From assembly GCA_030037695.1 (NCBI GenBank), contig JASHQF010000020.1, forward strand, positions 1-38,395: a DNA stretch of 38,395 bases, in the 5' to 3' direction. A program made the position numbers and the translations under genes. The DNA comes from Thermoplasmata archaeon. GTDB taxonomy: Archaea; Thermoplasmatota; Thermoplasmata; Lutacidiplasmatales; UBA184. Shown here piece by piece: positions 1-7,182 of this stretch; position 1 is the first letter of the stretch; each line of letters begins with the position of its first letter. The notes below the pieces were generated by a model. That model saw nothing but the letters and a program-made list of their open reading frames with translations, had not been told where the DNA came from and made no database searches.

Positions 1-127
1 AATATCGAGCGGGGGCGTACGCGGCGATTGCGTAACCCCCGACGAGGACACCGCTAAGCGTGCTCGGCCAGTGGAGCAGAATTCCTACCGCCTGCCGCTC
101 CCGCTCATCGGGGTCGACGGGCGACAA
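1..127 (-). CDS. abiEii: AbiEii-like nucleotidyltransferase toxin (partial, runs off the left edge)
   Basis: Only the first 42 codons are in the window. Read from a TTG at 127, the frame stays open to the left edge and contains VLVGGYAIAAYAPARY, the N-terminal nucleotidyltransferase glycine motif of the AbiEii/DUF1814 family (usually followed by a DxD motif, here beyond the edge). The frame starts inside the 3' end of the neighbouring AbiEi-like gene, overlapping it by about 23 nt, as expected for a translationally coupled antitoxin-toxin pair. TTG is the only canonical start after an in-frame stop. The family transfers nucleotides to tRNA or other targets and is bacteriostatic when free of its antitoxin. 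Family recognition is from the motif and the partner; without the catalytic aspartates the activity is inferred. Confidence 0.65.
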   Translation of the reverse strand, partial: MSPVDPDERERQAVGILLHWPSTLSGVLVGGYAIAAYAPARY

Positions 128-677
128 GGTCCTCCGCGTTGGCGAAGATGCCTGGATGATCTCGGATCAACTTGACCGCGGCTTCCCGAGTTACGACCGG
201 CTCGCCGTGTAGAACCGTGACTCTCAATGAGTCCACCGGGAAGAGTTCCACCCGCGCGCCAATTCTCTTACGACCCGCCACTGAAATACCGAGCCGTCCG
301 AGGTAGCGCCGCCAAATCTTCAATCGGCTTCGAGGAACAGCAAGCGAGTAAACTCGGGCAAAGACCGACGGACTGACCCTGTATCGGCCCCCGGACCAGA
401 GCTCGACTGCCGTTTCACCCGTCCAAGCCTTTGGGCTGGGGCCCCTCAAGACCGCCTCCCTGACGCGGCGCCATTCAACAGCACGGAGATCCGGCCTCTC
501 GGAGGGACCGAGGCGACGGTATCTACCTCGGCCAACGCGCGCGAGTTGACCACGGTGCTTCAGCTCACTGAGAGTCTTTGCCGCGCGGGGATTGGCTAGA
601 CGTACACGAAAATCTCGTGTCGTGAACTCGCCTTCTCCGTAAAGGTGGTCGATAGCGTCGAGATAGGTGATGGGCAT
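105..677 (-). CDS. abiEi: AbiEi-like antitoxin / winged-helix transcriptional regulator
   Basis: A 190-residue protein. The first 55 residues form a winged-helix pattern (FTTRDFRVRLANPRAAKTL, then a basic wing GRGRYRRL) typical of AbiEi-type antitoxin N-termini (COG5340-like). The remainder is a basic mixed alpha/beta region. It is followed, with overlap, by a nucleotidyltransferase of the AbiEii type, which supports a type IV toxin-antitoxin system in which this protein represses the operon and counters the toxin. I chose the ATG at 677 rather than the GTG at 683 because a TATA-like palindrome is centred about 26 nt upstream, the spacing for a leaderless archaeal message. The C-terminal domain is not recognised with certainty; a stand-alone transcription factor is the alternative. 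Confidence 0.6.
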   Translation of the reverse strand: MPITYLDAIDHLYGEGEFTTRDFRVRLANPRAAKTLSELKHRGQLARVGRGRYRRLGPSERPDLRAVEWRRVREAVLRGPSPKAWTGETAVELWSGGRYRVSPSVFARVYSLAVPRSRLKIWRRYLGRLGISVAGRKRIGARVELFPVDSLRVTVLHGEPVVTREAAVKLIRDHPGIFANAEDLVARRPR

Positions 678-698
678 AGGCACTAAACATCGGAAGTA

Positions 699-708
699 GT
701 ATTAATAC
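699..708 (-). promoter_or_regulatory. TATA element / palindromic operator of the AbiE-like pair
   Basis: GTATTAATAC is a perfect 10-bp palindrome in otherwise GC-rich DNA, centred about 26 nt upstream of the ATG at 677. It fits a TATA box, and its symmetry also makes it a candidate autoregulatory site for the winged-helix antitoxin. The dual role is inference. Confidence 0.45.
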
Positions 709-764
709 AACGCCTATACGCGGGGGAACGCCATCTCGCTCCACTCAACCGGTCCCCGGCTCCA

Positions 765-899
765 ATGTTAGAAGATACTCCCGAGCTCCGGCGCATGTGC
801 AACGGCTCTTGCAGCTACCTCAACCCGCATGGTGTCGGCATCGAGTTCGAGGTTAGCGAGTCTCCATCTGAGGGGTATACCCTAGGTCGTCAGTCCTGA
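765..899 (+). CDS. possible small ORF, 44 residues
   Basis: An ATG-started frame of 44 codons with a CxxxC motif (MCNGSCSY) near the N-terminus and an acidic C-terminal half. It lies between the divergent AbiEi-like gene and the zinc-ribbon gene, and no clear TATA element or ribosome binding site precedes it. It may be a remnant of a larger gene or chance. No family recognised; listed because the 684-951 interval otherwise holds only promoters. Confidence 0.2.
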   Translation: MLEDTPELRRMCNGSCSYLNPHGVGIEFEVSESPSEGYTLGRQS

Positions 900-921
900 G
901 CCGGGCACCCTCTGACAGAAG

Positions 922-927
922 TTTAAG
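922..927 (+). promoter_or_regulatory. TATA element of the zinc-ribbon gene
   Basis: TTTAAG centred about 27 nt before the ATG at 952, the spacing for a leaderless archaeal transcript. Confidence 0.5.
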
Positions 928-951
928 GCAGAGTCGTCGTTTGAACCACGG

Positions 952-1998
952 ATGCCGTTTTGCACGCATTGCGGAAGGCCACGGCCCAGCGACGCAGCCT
1001 TCTGCCCTTCTTGCGGTAGTCCAGTGCCTGGCGCAAAGCCCTCGGAGCCGCCACGCTCACACTCATCGTCGCTGTTTCCCGCCCCCGTTGCAAGGATAGG
1101 GAGTTTCGGAGCGTCCGCACGTCTGGGCGAGAAAATCGACATTGGCAGGGTCGTGAACTTGTTCCCCGGTGCCAGGTTCTCGCCGAACCCGAAGTTCTCC
1201 CCCGCGATGAACTCAGAACTCGTCTACGAGCTCCAGGATTCAGAGTCCCATCGCAAGATGCAGGTTAGGATCGAGAGGTCTGGCGTAGTCAGCGTGGCTG
1301 GAGGCCGGACCGTAGACGATGCGGTCCGAATTCTTTCCGGGGTCCGGGCGACTCTTCAACGAGAATTGGGACTGCCGGGCAGTTTCAAATTTCAGATTCG
1401 GTTTGGGGCCAACCGGGTGTTCTACGGCCGGGGAATCCGGATCGCGTCGGTCCCCAGCGTGATTCCTAAGTCAATCTACCTGAACCTGGAGCCGGCGCTG
1501 ACGGGAGGGGATCCTGAGGGGTTGAACCTCGCTCCGAGCGGAAAGTACAATCGAGGCGGATCTGTTCATCCCGTGATCTCCGTCGACGAAGCGGTCCGGG
1601 TAACTCTCGAGGTCCTTACGGGGAGGCCCAGCGAGGGGTTGGTCCCTCAGAGCTTCTTAGGGTTCCTTGGCCTCCTCGACGTCCCCGACTGGTGCCGGCA
1701 TCTCGCCGTGTGCCGGCTACCGAGATCCTCGCTCGCCGCCATAATGCCCCGGAGCTTGGACAAAAGTGGTAACGTTGCCTTGACGGGATCAGTTCAGTTC
1801 ACCACGCCCGGCAGCATCGCGCAGCTTTCCCTTGCCAGGTCCGAGCTCCTTGAGCTGCTTGATCAGCACAACCTGTTCGGCACGCTCACGCCTTTCGATC
1901 AGATCCCTGCGGACGTGCAGCACGATGCCTCGGCCCTCGACTACAATGCAACTAATGAAGAATATTGGCCCGAGCAGAGCTGGACGACCGTGCCGTAG
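952..1998 (+). CDS. zinc-ribbon domain protein of unknown function
   Basis: A 348-residue protein. Residues 1-25 form a double-CxxC zinc ribbon (Cys4, Cys7, Cys18, Cys21), followed by a Ser/Pro-rich linker to about residue 50 and then a globular alpha/beta region of about 290 residues that I do not recognise. That region contains the stretch GAKF-like 'NLFPGARFSPNPKFSPAMN' near residue 70, which begins a domain whose pattern of strands resembles a TBP-like or ligand-binding fold only superficially. No membrane segment or signal is seen. The start is supported by a TATA element 27 nt upstream. It stands alone between a toxin-antitoxin-like pair and a RIO kinase. Zinc binding is a confident inference; the function is unknown. 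Confidence 0.7.
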   Translation: MPFCTHCGRPRPSDAAFCPSCGSPVPGAKPSEPPRSHSSSLFPAPVARIGSFGASARLGEKIDIGRVVNLFPGARFSPNPKFSPAMNSELVYELQDSESHRKMQVRIERSGVVSVAGGRTVDDAVRILSGVRATLQRELGLPGSFKFQIRFGANRVFYGRGIRIASVPSVIPKSIYLNLEPALTGGDPEGLNLAPSGKYNRGGSVHPVISVDEAVRVTLEVLTGRPSEGLVPQSFLGFLGLLDVPDWCRHLAVCRLPRSSLAAIMPRSLDKSGNVALTGSVQFTTPGSIAQLSLARSELLELLDQHNLFGTLTPFDQIPADVQHDASALDYNATNEEYWPEQSWTTVP

Positions 1999-2094
1999 TC
2001 GCTCCACAGGGATTCGGGGTCGGTTGAGATGGTTATCAAGCGCGATTCCAAATGTCATCGCCGCCTGATCGGCCCCTTAGCTCCTCCAGCCCAA

Positions 2095-2832
2095 CTAAAC
2101 CACCCGGAATAAGTCGATTTTCGCGCGGACTCGCGCCATGAGATCCTCTACGTCGAGCGTCAGCCCGTACCGCTGGAAGTACCGGGACAGGGCACGCGCA
2201 CCCGCCGCTGCGGCCGTGAGCGCTTGATTGAGGCGAACCCAAGCAGGGGTCCCTAGTCGATCGATCCGGACTCCGGCAGCAAGATCGATGACCCACGGTT
2301 GACCGTCGTGTACTAGAATGTTGAAGGGACTCAAGTCGGAATGGACGATTCCTGCCTCGGCGAGGGCCTCGACAGCCGCCACCGTTTCCTGAAGAAACGC
2401 TTCGGGATCGCCAAGGCGGGCATGCTGAAGCATGGGCGCAGCCCCGGCGACGGTCCCTAGATACTGCATCGAGAACATATTTTCCACTCGACGTCCGGGT
2501 TGGGGAACCCGAGCTCCCCCTTGCCAGGCGTAGCTTAGGAGGTCATGCTCAATCAGCGCCCGCTGACCCATGGTCTCGAGTTTGATCGGCCGACCACCCC
2601 GGTGAGCGGTTCGATAGAGGCGGTACGCCTTTACAACGATCAGACGATGGTCGTCTCTGCAGAGATAGACATCCGCCTCCTTGCCGGAGCCGAGACGTTG
2701 GCCGACCTCGGTGGCCAGGCCACACTCCAGGATCGCGTCCGCTACCTCACTGTGGGTGGGCTCGGCGAAGCCGATCTGCCCGGTCCGCACCTTCCAGTGC
2801 ACGCTCTTGTCGAGGTACTCTTCGTTGGGCAT
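2095..2832 (-). CDS. RIO-type atypical protein serine kinase
   Basis: A 245-residue kinase of the RIO1-like group. The ATP-binding loop GSGKEADVY lies at about 48-56, the lysine at 68 (VVKAY) fits the phosphate-anchoring position, the catalytic loop HSDLSPFN has Asp166 and Asn171, and the metal-binding Asp is at 183 (VIDLA). All key residues are present, so an active kinase or ATPase is expected. Archaeal Rio1 and Rio2 act in 30S ribosome maturation. This one lacks the long basic N-terminal extension of Rio2, and its catalytic loop reads HSDLSPF instead of the usual Rio1 HADLSEY, so it may be a divergent extra paralog rather than the essential Rio1. It stands alone, and no clear promoter is visible upstream. 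Confidence 0.85.
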   Translation of the reverse strand: MPNEEYLDKSVHWKVRTGQIGFAEPTHSEVADAILECGLATEVGQRLGSGKEADVYLCRDDHRLIVVKAYRLYRTAHRGGRPIKLETMGQRALIEHDLLSYAWQGGARVPQPGRRVENMFSMQYLGTVAGAAPMLQHARLGDPEAFLQETVAAVEALAEAGIVHSDLSPFNILVHDGQPWVIDLAAGVRIDRLGTPAWVRLNQALTAAAAGARALSRYFQRYGLTLDVEDLMARVRAKIDLFRVV

Positions 2833-3183
2833 CGGTTGACCCGGCCCAGGCTCGCAGACTCACGAGATTGGAATGCGGCGGCCTAGCCACGCGAGACCGA
2901 AAGAGGTCAGTCGGCCCACGGGGCGCCGGCATCCACATCGATTGCCATGATTCCCGTGAACCTCCTAGCCGTTGGCCGAATAGGAGACCCGCGAGGCCGT
3001 ATCTAAGGGCTTCGTCGACTCGGTAAGGGGATGACCGGTTCTGATGTTGCAGGTCCAGATCACGACGAGTCGCCTCTCTTTGCTCCTCGAGCGAGTAACT
3101 GTAGGCGAGTAACTGCCGCGATGGTGTCGACCTCGGACGCCTTCTCAAACCTCTAACCCTCTGACTCCTCGGGCGTTCCGGCT
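2833..3183. other. intergenic interval between the RIO kinase and the cupin gene
   Basis: About 350 bp without a convincing gene. Overlapping open frames here have unnatural composition. It holds an 11-bp tandem direct repeat (3091-3115) and a weak TATA-like TCTAAC about 28 nt before the cupin ATG at 3184. Confidence 0.5.
3091..3115. repeat. two 11-bp direct repeats upstream of the cupin gene
   Basis: GCGAGTAACTG occurs at 3091-3101 and again at 3105-3115, a 14-bp period with a 3-nt spacer. It lies about 70 nt before the cupin start and upstream of its presumed TATA element, the position for an activator site. The regulator is unknown. Confidence 0.45.
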
Positions 3184-3543
3184 ATGCCGGTCGAGCGGAT
3201 TGCCAACGTAGACGAGATCCGAGCTGCGCGGATTCGACCGGACGCTGTCTACACGGAGGTCCTTCGACGCGAGTCGATGAGCGTCGGCATCTACGTCATC
3301 CCGGCTGGGGTTCCTGACGAGCAGGCCCCCCACAACGAGGACGAGGTCTATCTGGTCGTCAAGGGACGGGGAAGGTTTCGGCGGGGACCATCATCCACTC
3401 TTGTCGCTACCGGAGACCTGCTCTACGTTCGGGCACGCGATCCGCACCGTTTCGAAGAGGTCACCGAGGAGCTCGTGCTCGCGGTGTTCTTCGCCCCGCC
3501 CGAGGGGACCGCGGCCCCGAATAGAGCGCAAATTCAGCCTTAG
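3184..3543 (+). CDS. cupin-fold protein (cupin_2 type)
   Basis: A 119-residue single-domain beta-barrel protein. Cupin motif 1 is recognisable around residues 50-65 (PHNEDEVYLVVKGRGRF) and motif 2 around 75-92 (TGDLLYVRARDPHRF). His50, Glu54 and His88 can serve as metal ligands, but the HxH pair of a full cupin site is reduced to one His, so metal binding may be altered. The gene precedes by 14 nt a frameshifted membrane hydrolase gene, so the two may once have formed an operon. The substrate cannot be told from sequence; small cupins include isomerases, dioxygenases and ligand sensors. Confidence 0.8.
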   Translation: MPVERIANVDEIRAARIRPDAVYTEVLRRESMSVGIYVIPAGVPDEQAPHNEDEVYLVVKGRGRFRRGPSSTLVATGDLLYVRARDPHRFEEVTEELVLAVFFAPPEGTAAPNRAQIQP

Positions 3544-3557
3544 CCGAGGGAGTCCAC

Positions 3558-3778
3558 ATGGATCCGTTCAGCCACATCCTGCTTGCTTACCTTCTCGGGT
3601 TCGGGCTGGTCGGGGCGCACGGACACTCCAGTATGTTGTTGCGTCCGCCTTTGCGGGCGCTCTCCCCGACGCCGAAGTCGTGATCAATCCCTTTTCGAAA
3701 CGGTTCTCGCTAGTACGAAACCGGAGCATCTCCCACTCGATCCTTGGTGTACCGGCCATTGCACCCGGCTGTACCTGA
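3558..3778 (+). pseudogene. frameshifted, truncated YdjM/DUF457-type membrane metal-dependent hydrolase
   Basis: From ATG 3558 the frame encodes MDPFSHILLAYLLGFGLVG, the typical N-terminus of membrane-bound metal-dependent hydrolases (LexA-induced YdjM family), then quickly meets a stop. The homologous continuation is in another frame: QYVVASAFAGALPDAEVV, then the HSIL segment (ISHSILGV). The switch near 3618-3630 corresponds to one lost base. The downstream frame stops at 3778 after ISHSILGVPAIA, whereas the family normally has 100 or more further residues with several membrane helices, so the gene is both shifted and truncated. It follows the cupin gene by 14 nt. A sequencing error could explain the shift but not the early end. 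Confidence 0.65.
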
Positions 3779-3825
3779 GTCATGGAAGTCAGGGGCTGGA
3801 GCTTTCATTCACGCGCATCCGACCG

Positions 3826-3833
3826 TCTATATC
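3826..3833 (+). promoter_or_regulatory. TATA-like element before the GHKL ATPase gene
   Basis: TCTATATC, about 33 nt before the GTG at 3863, which lies just ahead of the open frame of the ATPase. It supports transcription starting around 3856 and therefore a coding start near 3863 rather than 4047. Confidence 0.35.
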
Positions 3834-3862
3834 CGTCGATGGGCGTGGTAAGTCGACTCGAG

Positions 3863-4667
3863 GTGAGCAACGGCGCGACTACCTCCAATCCTCCAGAGCT
3901 ACCTTGAGTTCTGTGAGATTCGACGAAGCTTCAAGGACTCCGGGAGGCTCGAGCTCGATGCAGATTTTGTCTTCCCGACGACCTTACTTCCGCTCGCGGT
4001 ACTCATCTATCAAACGAATGCGGAGCTCCGCGTCTCGAATGCGGCGGTGAGAGGATACGTCAAGTGGATCTCGACTGCGGACAGCCCCCCTCCCGGAGGG
4101 ACATCGCTCCCCATCGTTCGACTTCCTCGGGACTTCGGAGAGTATCATGGAGTGATTCGCCGGCTCACGGACCTATCACAGACCACTCAACTCTTCTCTG
4201 AAAACCGAGACGCCTACCGATACCTTCTCTCTGAGCTGATCGACAACGTTTACGAGCACGCTCGTTCGAGGCGCTCATACGTCATGGCCCAGTACTACCC
4301 GAAGAAGGGCATGATCGAGGCGAGTTTCGTGGACGATGGCGTCACGATCCCGCGGAGCTTGGGTGAGGGAACCGGCGCTGAGTATGCCCCAGGCAAAGCG
4401 CATGAGGCCATTCTCGACGCCCTCCACGGGAAGTCGGCCAAGGAGGGTGAAGGTCGCGGGTTCGGGCTACAGTCGTCTGTGCGGCTGGTCAACGCTCTTG
4501 GCGGACAGGTGCTGGTAGTCTCTGGCAGCGGAGCCGTAGTTGCCGTGAGGAAGGGAGAAGTTCTGGCCTACTCCCTGAATCCGCAACTTGAGCTCGACGG
4601 CACTCTTGTGAGCCTGCGGCTTTCGGACACGCAGAAGAGAATAAATCTCTTCGACGAGGTTGAGTAA
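3863..4667 (+). CDS. GHKL-type ATPase (histidine-kinase-like ATP-binding protein) with disrupted N-terminal reading frame
   Basis: The in-frame canonical start is GTG 4047 (206 residues), but the same frame is open back to 3867 and reads naturally there (for example YLEFCEIRRSFKDSGRLE and FVFPTTLLPLAVLIYQT), so the true protein is longer. No ATG, GTG or TTG lies in that frame upstream of 4047. A GTG at 3863 begins a frame that stops at 3905; one extra base between 3867 and 3904 would join it to the ATPase. The Bergerat fold is clear: N-box LLSELIDNVYEHA (Asn67 counted from 4047), G1 box VDDGVTIP (about 96-102) and G2 box EGEGRGFGLQSS (134-144). There is no histidine phosphoacceptor domain. 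It is followed by a STAS-like DUF4325 protein, suggesting an anti-sigma/RsbW-like partner-switch arrangement. The frameshift may be a sequencing artefact or real decay. Confidence 0.65.
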
Positions 4668-4685
4668 GGCGAGGTGGGAGTTCCA

Positions 4686-5024
4686 ATGGCACTTGTCGTG
4701 ACCGTGCCGCGTCTAGAGATTCAGAAGGACGTCGGCAGCCTCCTCATGTTCAGGAGCGCGGTGACTCCCTTCTTCCGAAAGATCGCTCGATTTCGTTCTC
4801 ACCAGGTCGTGGTGGACTTCTCGAAGGTGGATTTCATGTCAAGATCCTTTGCTGATGAGTACCTTGCAGCAAAATCCACGTCCAAGAAACTCGTGACCGA
4901 AGAGCATGTTAGCCCTGAGGTCCGAAGGATGTTCGATCTCGTTTCCCGCCAACTTCTCGAGAAACAATCAAAGTTGATGAGAAGGCGGACTCCAATTCGG
5001 CAAACCCAGGTTGTGTCACTGTAA
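4686..5024 (+). CDS. STAS-like DUF4325 domain protein
   Basis: A 112-residue protein. The core VVVDFSKVDFMSRSFADEYL (about 41-60) is the hallmark of DUF4325, a STAS-like domain found beside GHKL ATPases. Ser52 and Ser54 occupy the region where STAS anti-sigma antagonists are phosphorylated. I chose ATG 4686 rather than GTG 4674 because GAGGTGGGA at 4671-4679 is a good Shine-Dalgarno sequence at the right spacing for 4686. It begins 18 nt after the ATPase stop, so the two are co-transcribed. Likely role: substrate or regulator of the upstream ATPase in a two-protein switch; the target is unknown. Confidence 0.75.
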   Translation: MALVVTVPRLEIQKDVGSLLMFRSAVTPFFRKIARFRSHQVVVDFSKVDFMSRSFADEYLAAKSTSKKLVTEEHVSPEVRRMFDLVSRQLLEKQSKLMRRRTPIRQTQVVSL

Positions 5025-5141
5025 CGGAAGACGCCAACGAACTGCAAGCGGCGTTGCGTGTTCGAAGTAGCGCGCGTTTCGAGGGAGGGTTGGTGCCCTC
5101 CGGCCGACCCCCGACCGTCTTCACGACTGGGAATGCGCGCT

Positions 5142-5159
5142 ACTCTAGACCCGTAGAGT
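5142..5159. repeat. 6-bp inverted repeat
   Basis: ACTCTA, a 6-nt loop, then TAGAGT, between the convergent DUF4325 and beta-propeller genes. It could form a hairpin at a transcript end or be a protein site; no T-run follows. Nothing else is recognised in 5025-5295. Confidence 0.3.
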
Positions 5160-5295
5160 GCGTTGCACCCACTCCTCGTAGGGAGACATCATAGATCCTT
5201 CTCCCGCGTCTTCACGAGCTCATCATGTGCTCGGACTCGCAAGGAAAGAACCACGCAAGGGAGCCGTGCTCACCCGAGTAGGGTACGACAGTGGA

Positions 5296-6729
5296 TCAGC
5301 GAAAAATCGGCCGCCCTCGAGCCCACAGGACGAGTCCGACGATACCCGTGACTCCAACTCCGAGGACGATCCAAGGTAGCATGACGAATCCCCCGGGGCC
5401 TAGAGAAGTACATCCGCCTCCGAATCCTAACGAACTCGGTACGGACCCATTGATGACAGATACGTTGGAGGATCCGTCGTTGGCGACGAAGAGACTGCCC
5501 GCTCCGTACGCTGGTGCGAACGGCGCAACTCCGACATGAATTGTGGCCACGATCGAGTCATTGGACCCGTTGATAACGGAAACATTGCAGGACCCTGAGT
5601 TGGACGTATAGAGGTCCCCGTCGAGGGGATCTACGACGGGCGACGTGGGAAGAACGCCCACTCGGATCTCCTTGTCCAAACTGTACGTACCAGGCGACAC
5701 CGCGAAGACCAACGAACCCCCCCAATTGCAGCCATAACTACCGAGTCCGCCTTGACAGTAGGATACTCCTACGGGCACGAAGAGCTCCTTGGCGGCCTGA
5801 TCGAATACCGGTTGACCCGGTCGAAACGTCGCCGCCGACCCGGTCGCTCCGTACAGCGTCACGACCTTAACGACAGTGTCTGTTGCCCCCGAAATCACCG
5901 CCATCTGGGTATCGCCTGTCCCGGAGAGACCCACGACGTAGAGGTTGCCGTTGTCCGTATCGTACGAGACCCCGAGAGGCGCGAAGCCGACGGCCAACTG
6001 GGCCACGAGCGATTCGCTCAATCCCGAAAGCACCGCAACGCTTGCGTTATCGACGGCTAACACAAAGATATCTCCGGTCGCGGGATCGTAGGTAGGGTCC
6101 GTGACGTTTTCCTTCAGGTCGATCAGTTTGACGAGCGAGTCGTTCGACCCGTTAATCACTCCAATGTCCTGTCCCGGGGAAGGAAGGAATTGGTCGAACG
6201 AGAGGTACAGGTTGCCGTTTCCGGCATCGTAGACCGGAGTATCTGGATTATCGGTGAAGGTGATGTTGGCCAAGAGTTTCTCGGTGGTGCTCGACACGAC
6301 GGTAACCCGGGGCGGCGCACCGACCACAGCCTCCTCAGGAACGAAAAGGTTCCCGTTCGAAGTATCGACCGCCGGCTCAAGGGGATCCTGCCCTATGGAT
6401 ATCGTCGTAACAACTGAGTCGTTGAGTGGCGATATGACGCTAAGGCCCGAGTCGCTCACATAGACGTGCCCGTCCACCGAGTCGTACACCGCGGGCTGGG
6501 GGCCATTCCCCACGGGGATGCTTGGTAGAGGCGATGGGGAACCGGCCACGATAGCGCCCTCGCGAGGCGTAGAGGGCACTTGCGACCCTCGTGGGACCAT
6601 TTGCACGGAAACCCCGCCCCCGCCAACTGCCGGTTCAAACCCCTCGTCGATTCCCCCAACCAGCGCTAAAGCCGCTGCTGCGATCGCCAAGGTTGCCAGC
6701 GCGAGTGGCAAGAATCGCTGGGTTCGCAA
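5296..6729 (-). CDS. YVTN/YncE-type beta-propeller surface protein with C-terminal membrane anchor
   Basis: A run of blade repeats fills about residues 60-430. Each has the form 'P-x-Y-D-x-x-x-G-x-L-Y-V ... V-x-V-I-N-G-S-N-D-S-x-V', as in YVTN-family propellers of archaeal surface-layer proteins. Many NGS/NDS N-glycosylation sequons occur. A hydrophobic segment near the N-terminus (RFLPLALATLAIAAAALAL) is the export signal, and near the C-terminus MLPWIVLGVGVTGIVGLVLW followed by RGR is a membrane anchor, so the propeller faces outside. I chose TTG 6729 because it starts directly at the signal; the frame extends to 6885, but the added residues look non-coding. The start is uncertain. Likely role: adhesion or envelope structure; the ligand is unknown. 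Confidence 0.75.
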   Translation of the reverse strand: MRTQRFLPLALATLAIAAAALALVGGIDEGFEPAVGGGGVSVQMVPRGSQVPSTPREGAIVAGSPSPLPSIPVGNGPQPAVYDSVDGHVYVSDSGLSVISPLNDSVVTTISIGQDPLEPAVDTSNGNLFVPEEAVVGAPPRVTVVSSTTEKLLANITFTDNPDTPVYDAGNGNLYLSFDQFLPSPGQDIGVINGSNDSLVKLIDLKENVTDPTYDPATGDIFVLAVDNASVAVLSGLSESLVAQLAVGFAPLGVSYDTDNGNLYVVGLSGTGDTQMAVISGATDTVVKVVTLYGATGSAATFRPGQPVFDQAAKELFVPVGVSYCQGGLGSYGCNWGGSLVFAVSPGTYSLDKEIRVGVLPTSPVVDPLDGDLYTSNSGSCNVSVINGSNDSIVATIHVGVAPFAPAYGAGSLFVANDGSSNVSVINGSVPSSLGFGGGCTSLGPGGFVMLPWIVLGVGVTGIVGLVLWARGRPIFR

Positions 6730-7182
6730 GATCGCCGTTCGAACCGAAGGCGAATTGACGAAATAAGGCTTGTCGAATTGGGGTCGATGGCGCCCCCATC
6801 TTGGAAGAGTGGGGCCGATCGGATTGCAGTATTGGGCTCGAACAATGGATGTGATCGCAGAGGATGCTCGCACGGCGTCTGGCATCCCGAGGCTCGGGCC
6901 GATTCCATCCTACGGCCGAGACTCGGGGCTCGCGCCCAAGGGCAAATACGCTCTCCCTGGCCCCACAAAGCTCGACTGACGCACCGAAGGGCACCATTTC
7001 TCCCTCGGAAGGCGCGCCACTCTAAACTCGCAAGCGGCTTTTCACCCCCGGATGCGCCTCCGAGGTGGACCCGTTCGCGCGTGCGTGGCCCCACTGCGGT
7101 TGCACGCCCGGGCCGATACCTCAGATCATCCTTCGGGAGGCGAACCGGAGCGACAGGTCCGAACTTGTGTCGTGGCTGGATC
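6730..7182. other. intergenic interval between the propeller gene and cyclase 1
   Basis: About 450 bp upstream of the minus-strand propeller gene and downstream of the cyclase gene. Open frames on both strands lack family features or convincing starts. The minus-strand CCTTATTTCG near 6760-6769 may be the propeller's TATA element. No RNA gene is seen. The base composition rises to the GC-rich level of the rest of the window around here. Confidence 0.4.

Noticed and set aside
3091-3115. direct repeat as a CRISPR seed
   Set aside because: Only two 11-bp units with a 3-nt spacer; no CRISPR repeat length, spacers or cas genes in the window.
2747-3148. 133-residue minus-strand frame upstream of the RIO kinase
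   Set aside because: No start signals or family features, and it overlaps the kinase N-terminus.
4914-5193. open frame following the DUF4325 gene, containing IKVDEKADSNSANPG
   Set aside because: It reads moderately naturally but has no canonical start in the right place and largely overlaps DUF4325; evidence is too weak for a gene.
6845-6979. 44-residue ORF starting MDVIAEDARTASG
   Set aside because: No promoter, no ribosome site and no family; likely chance.
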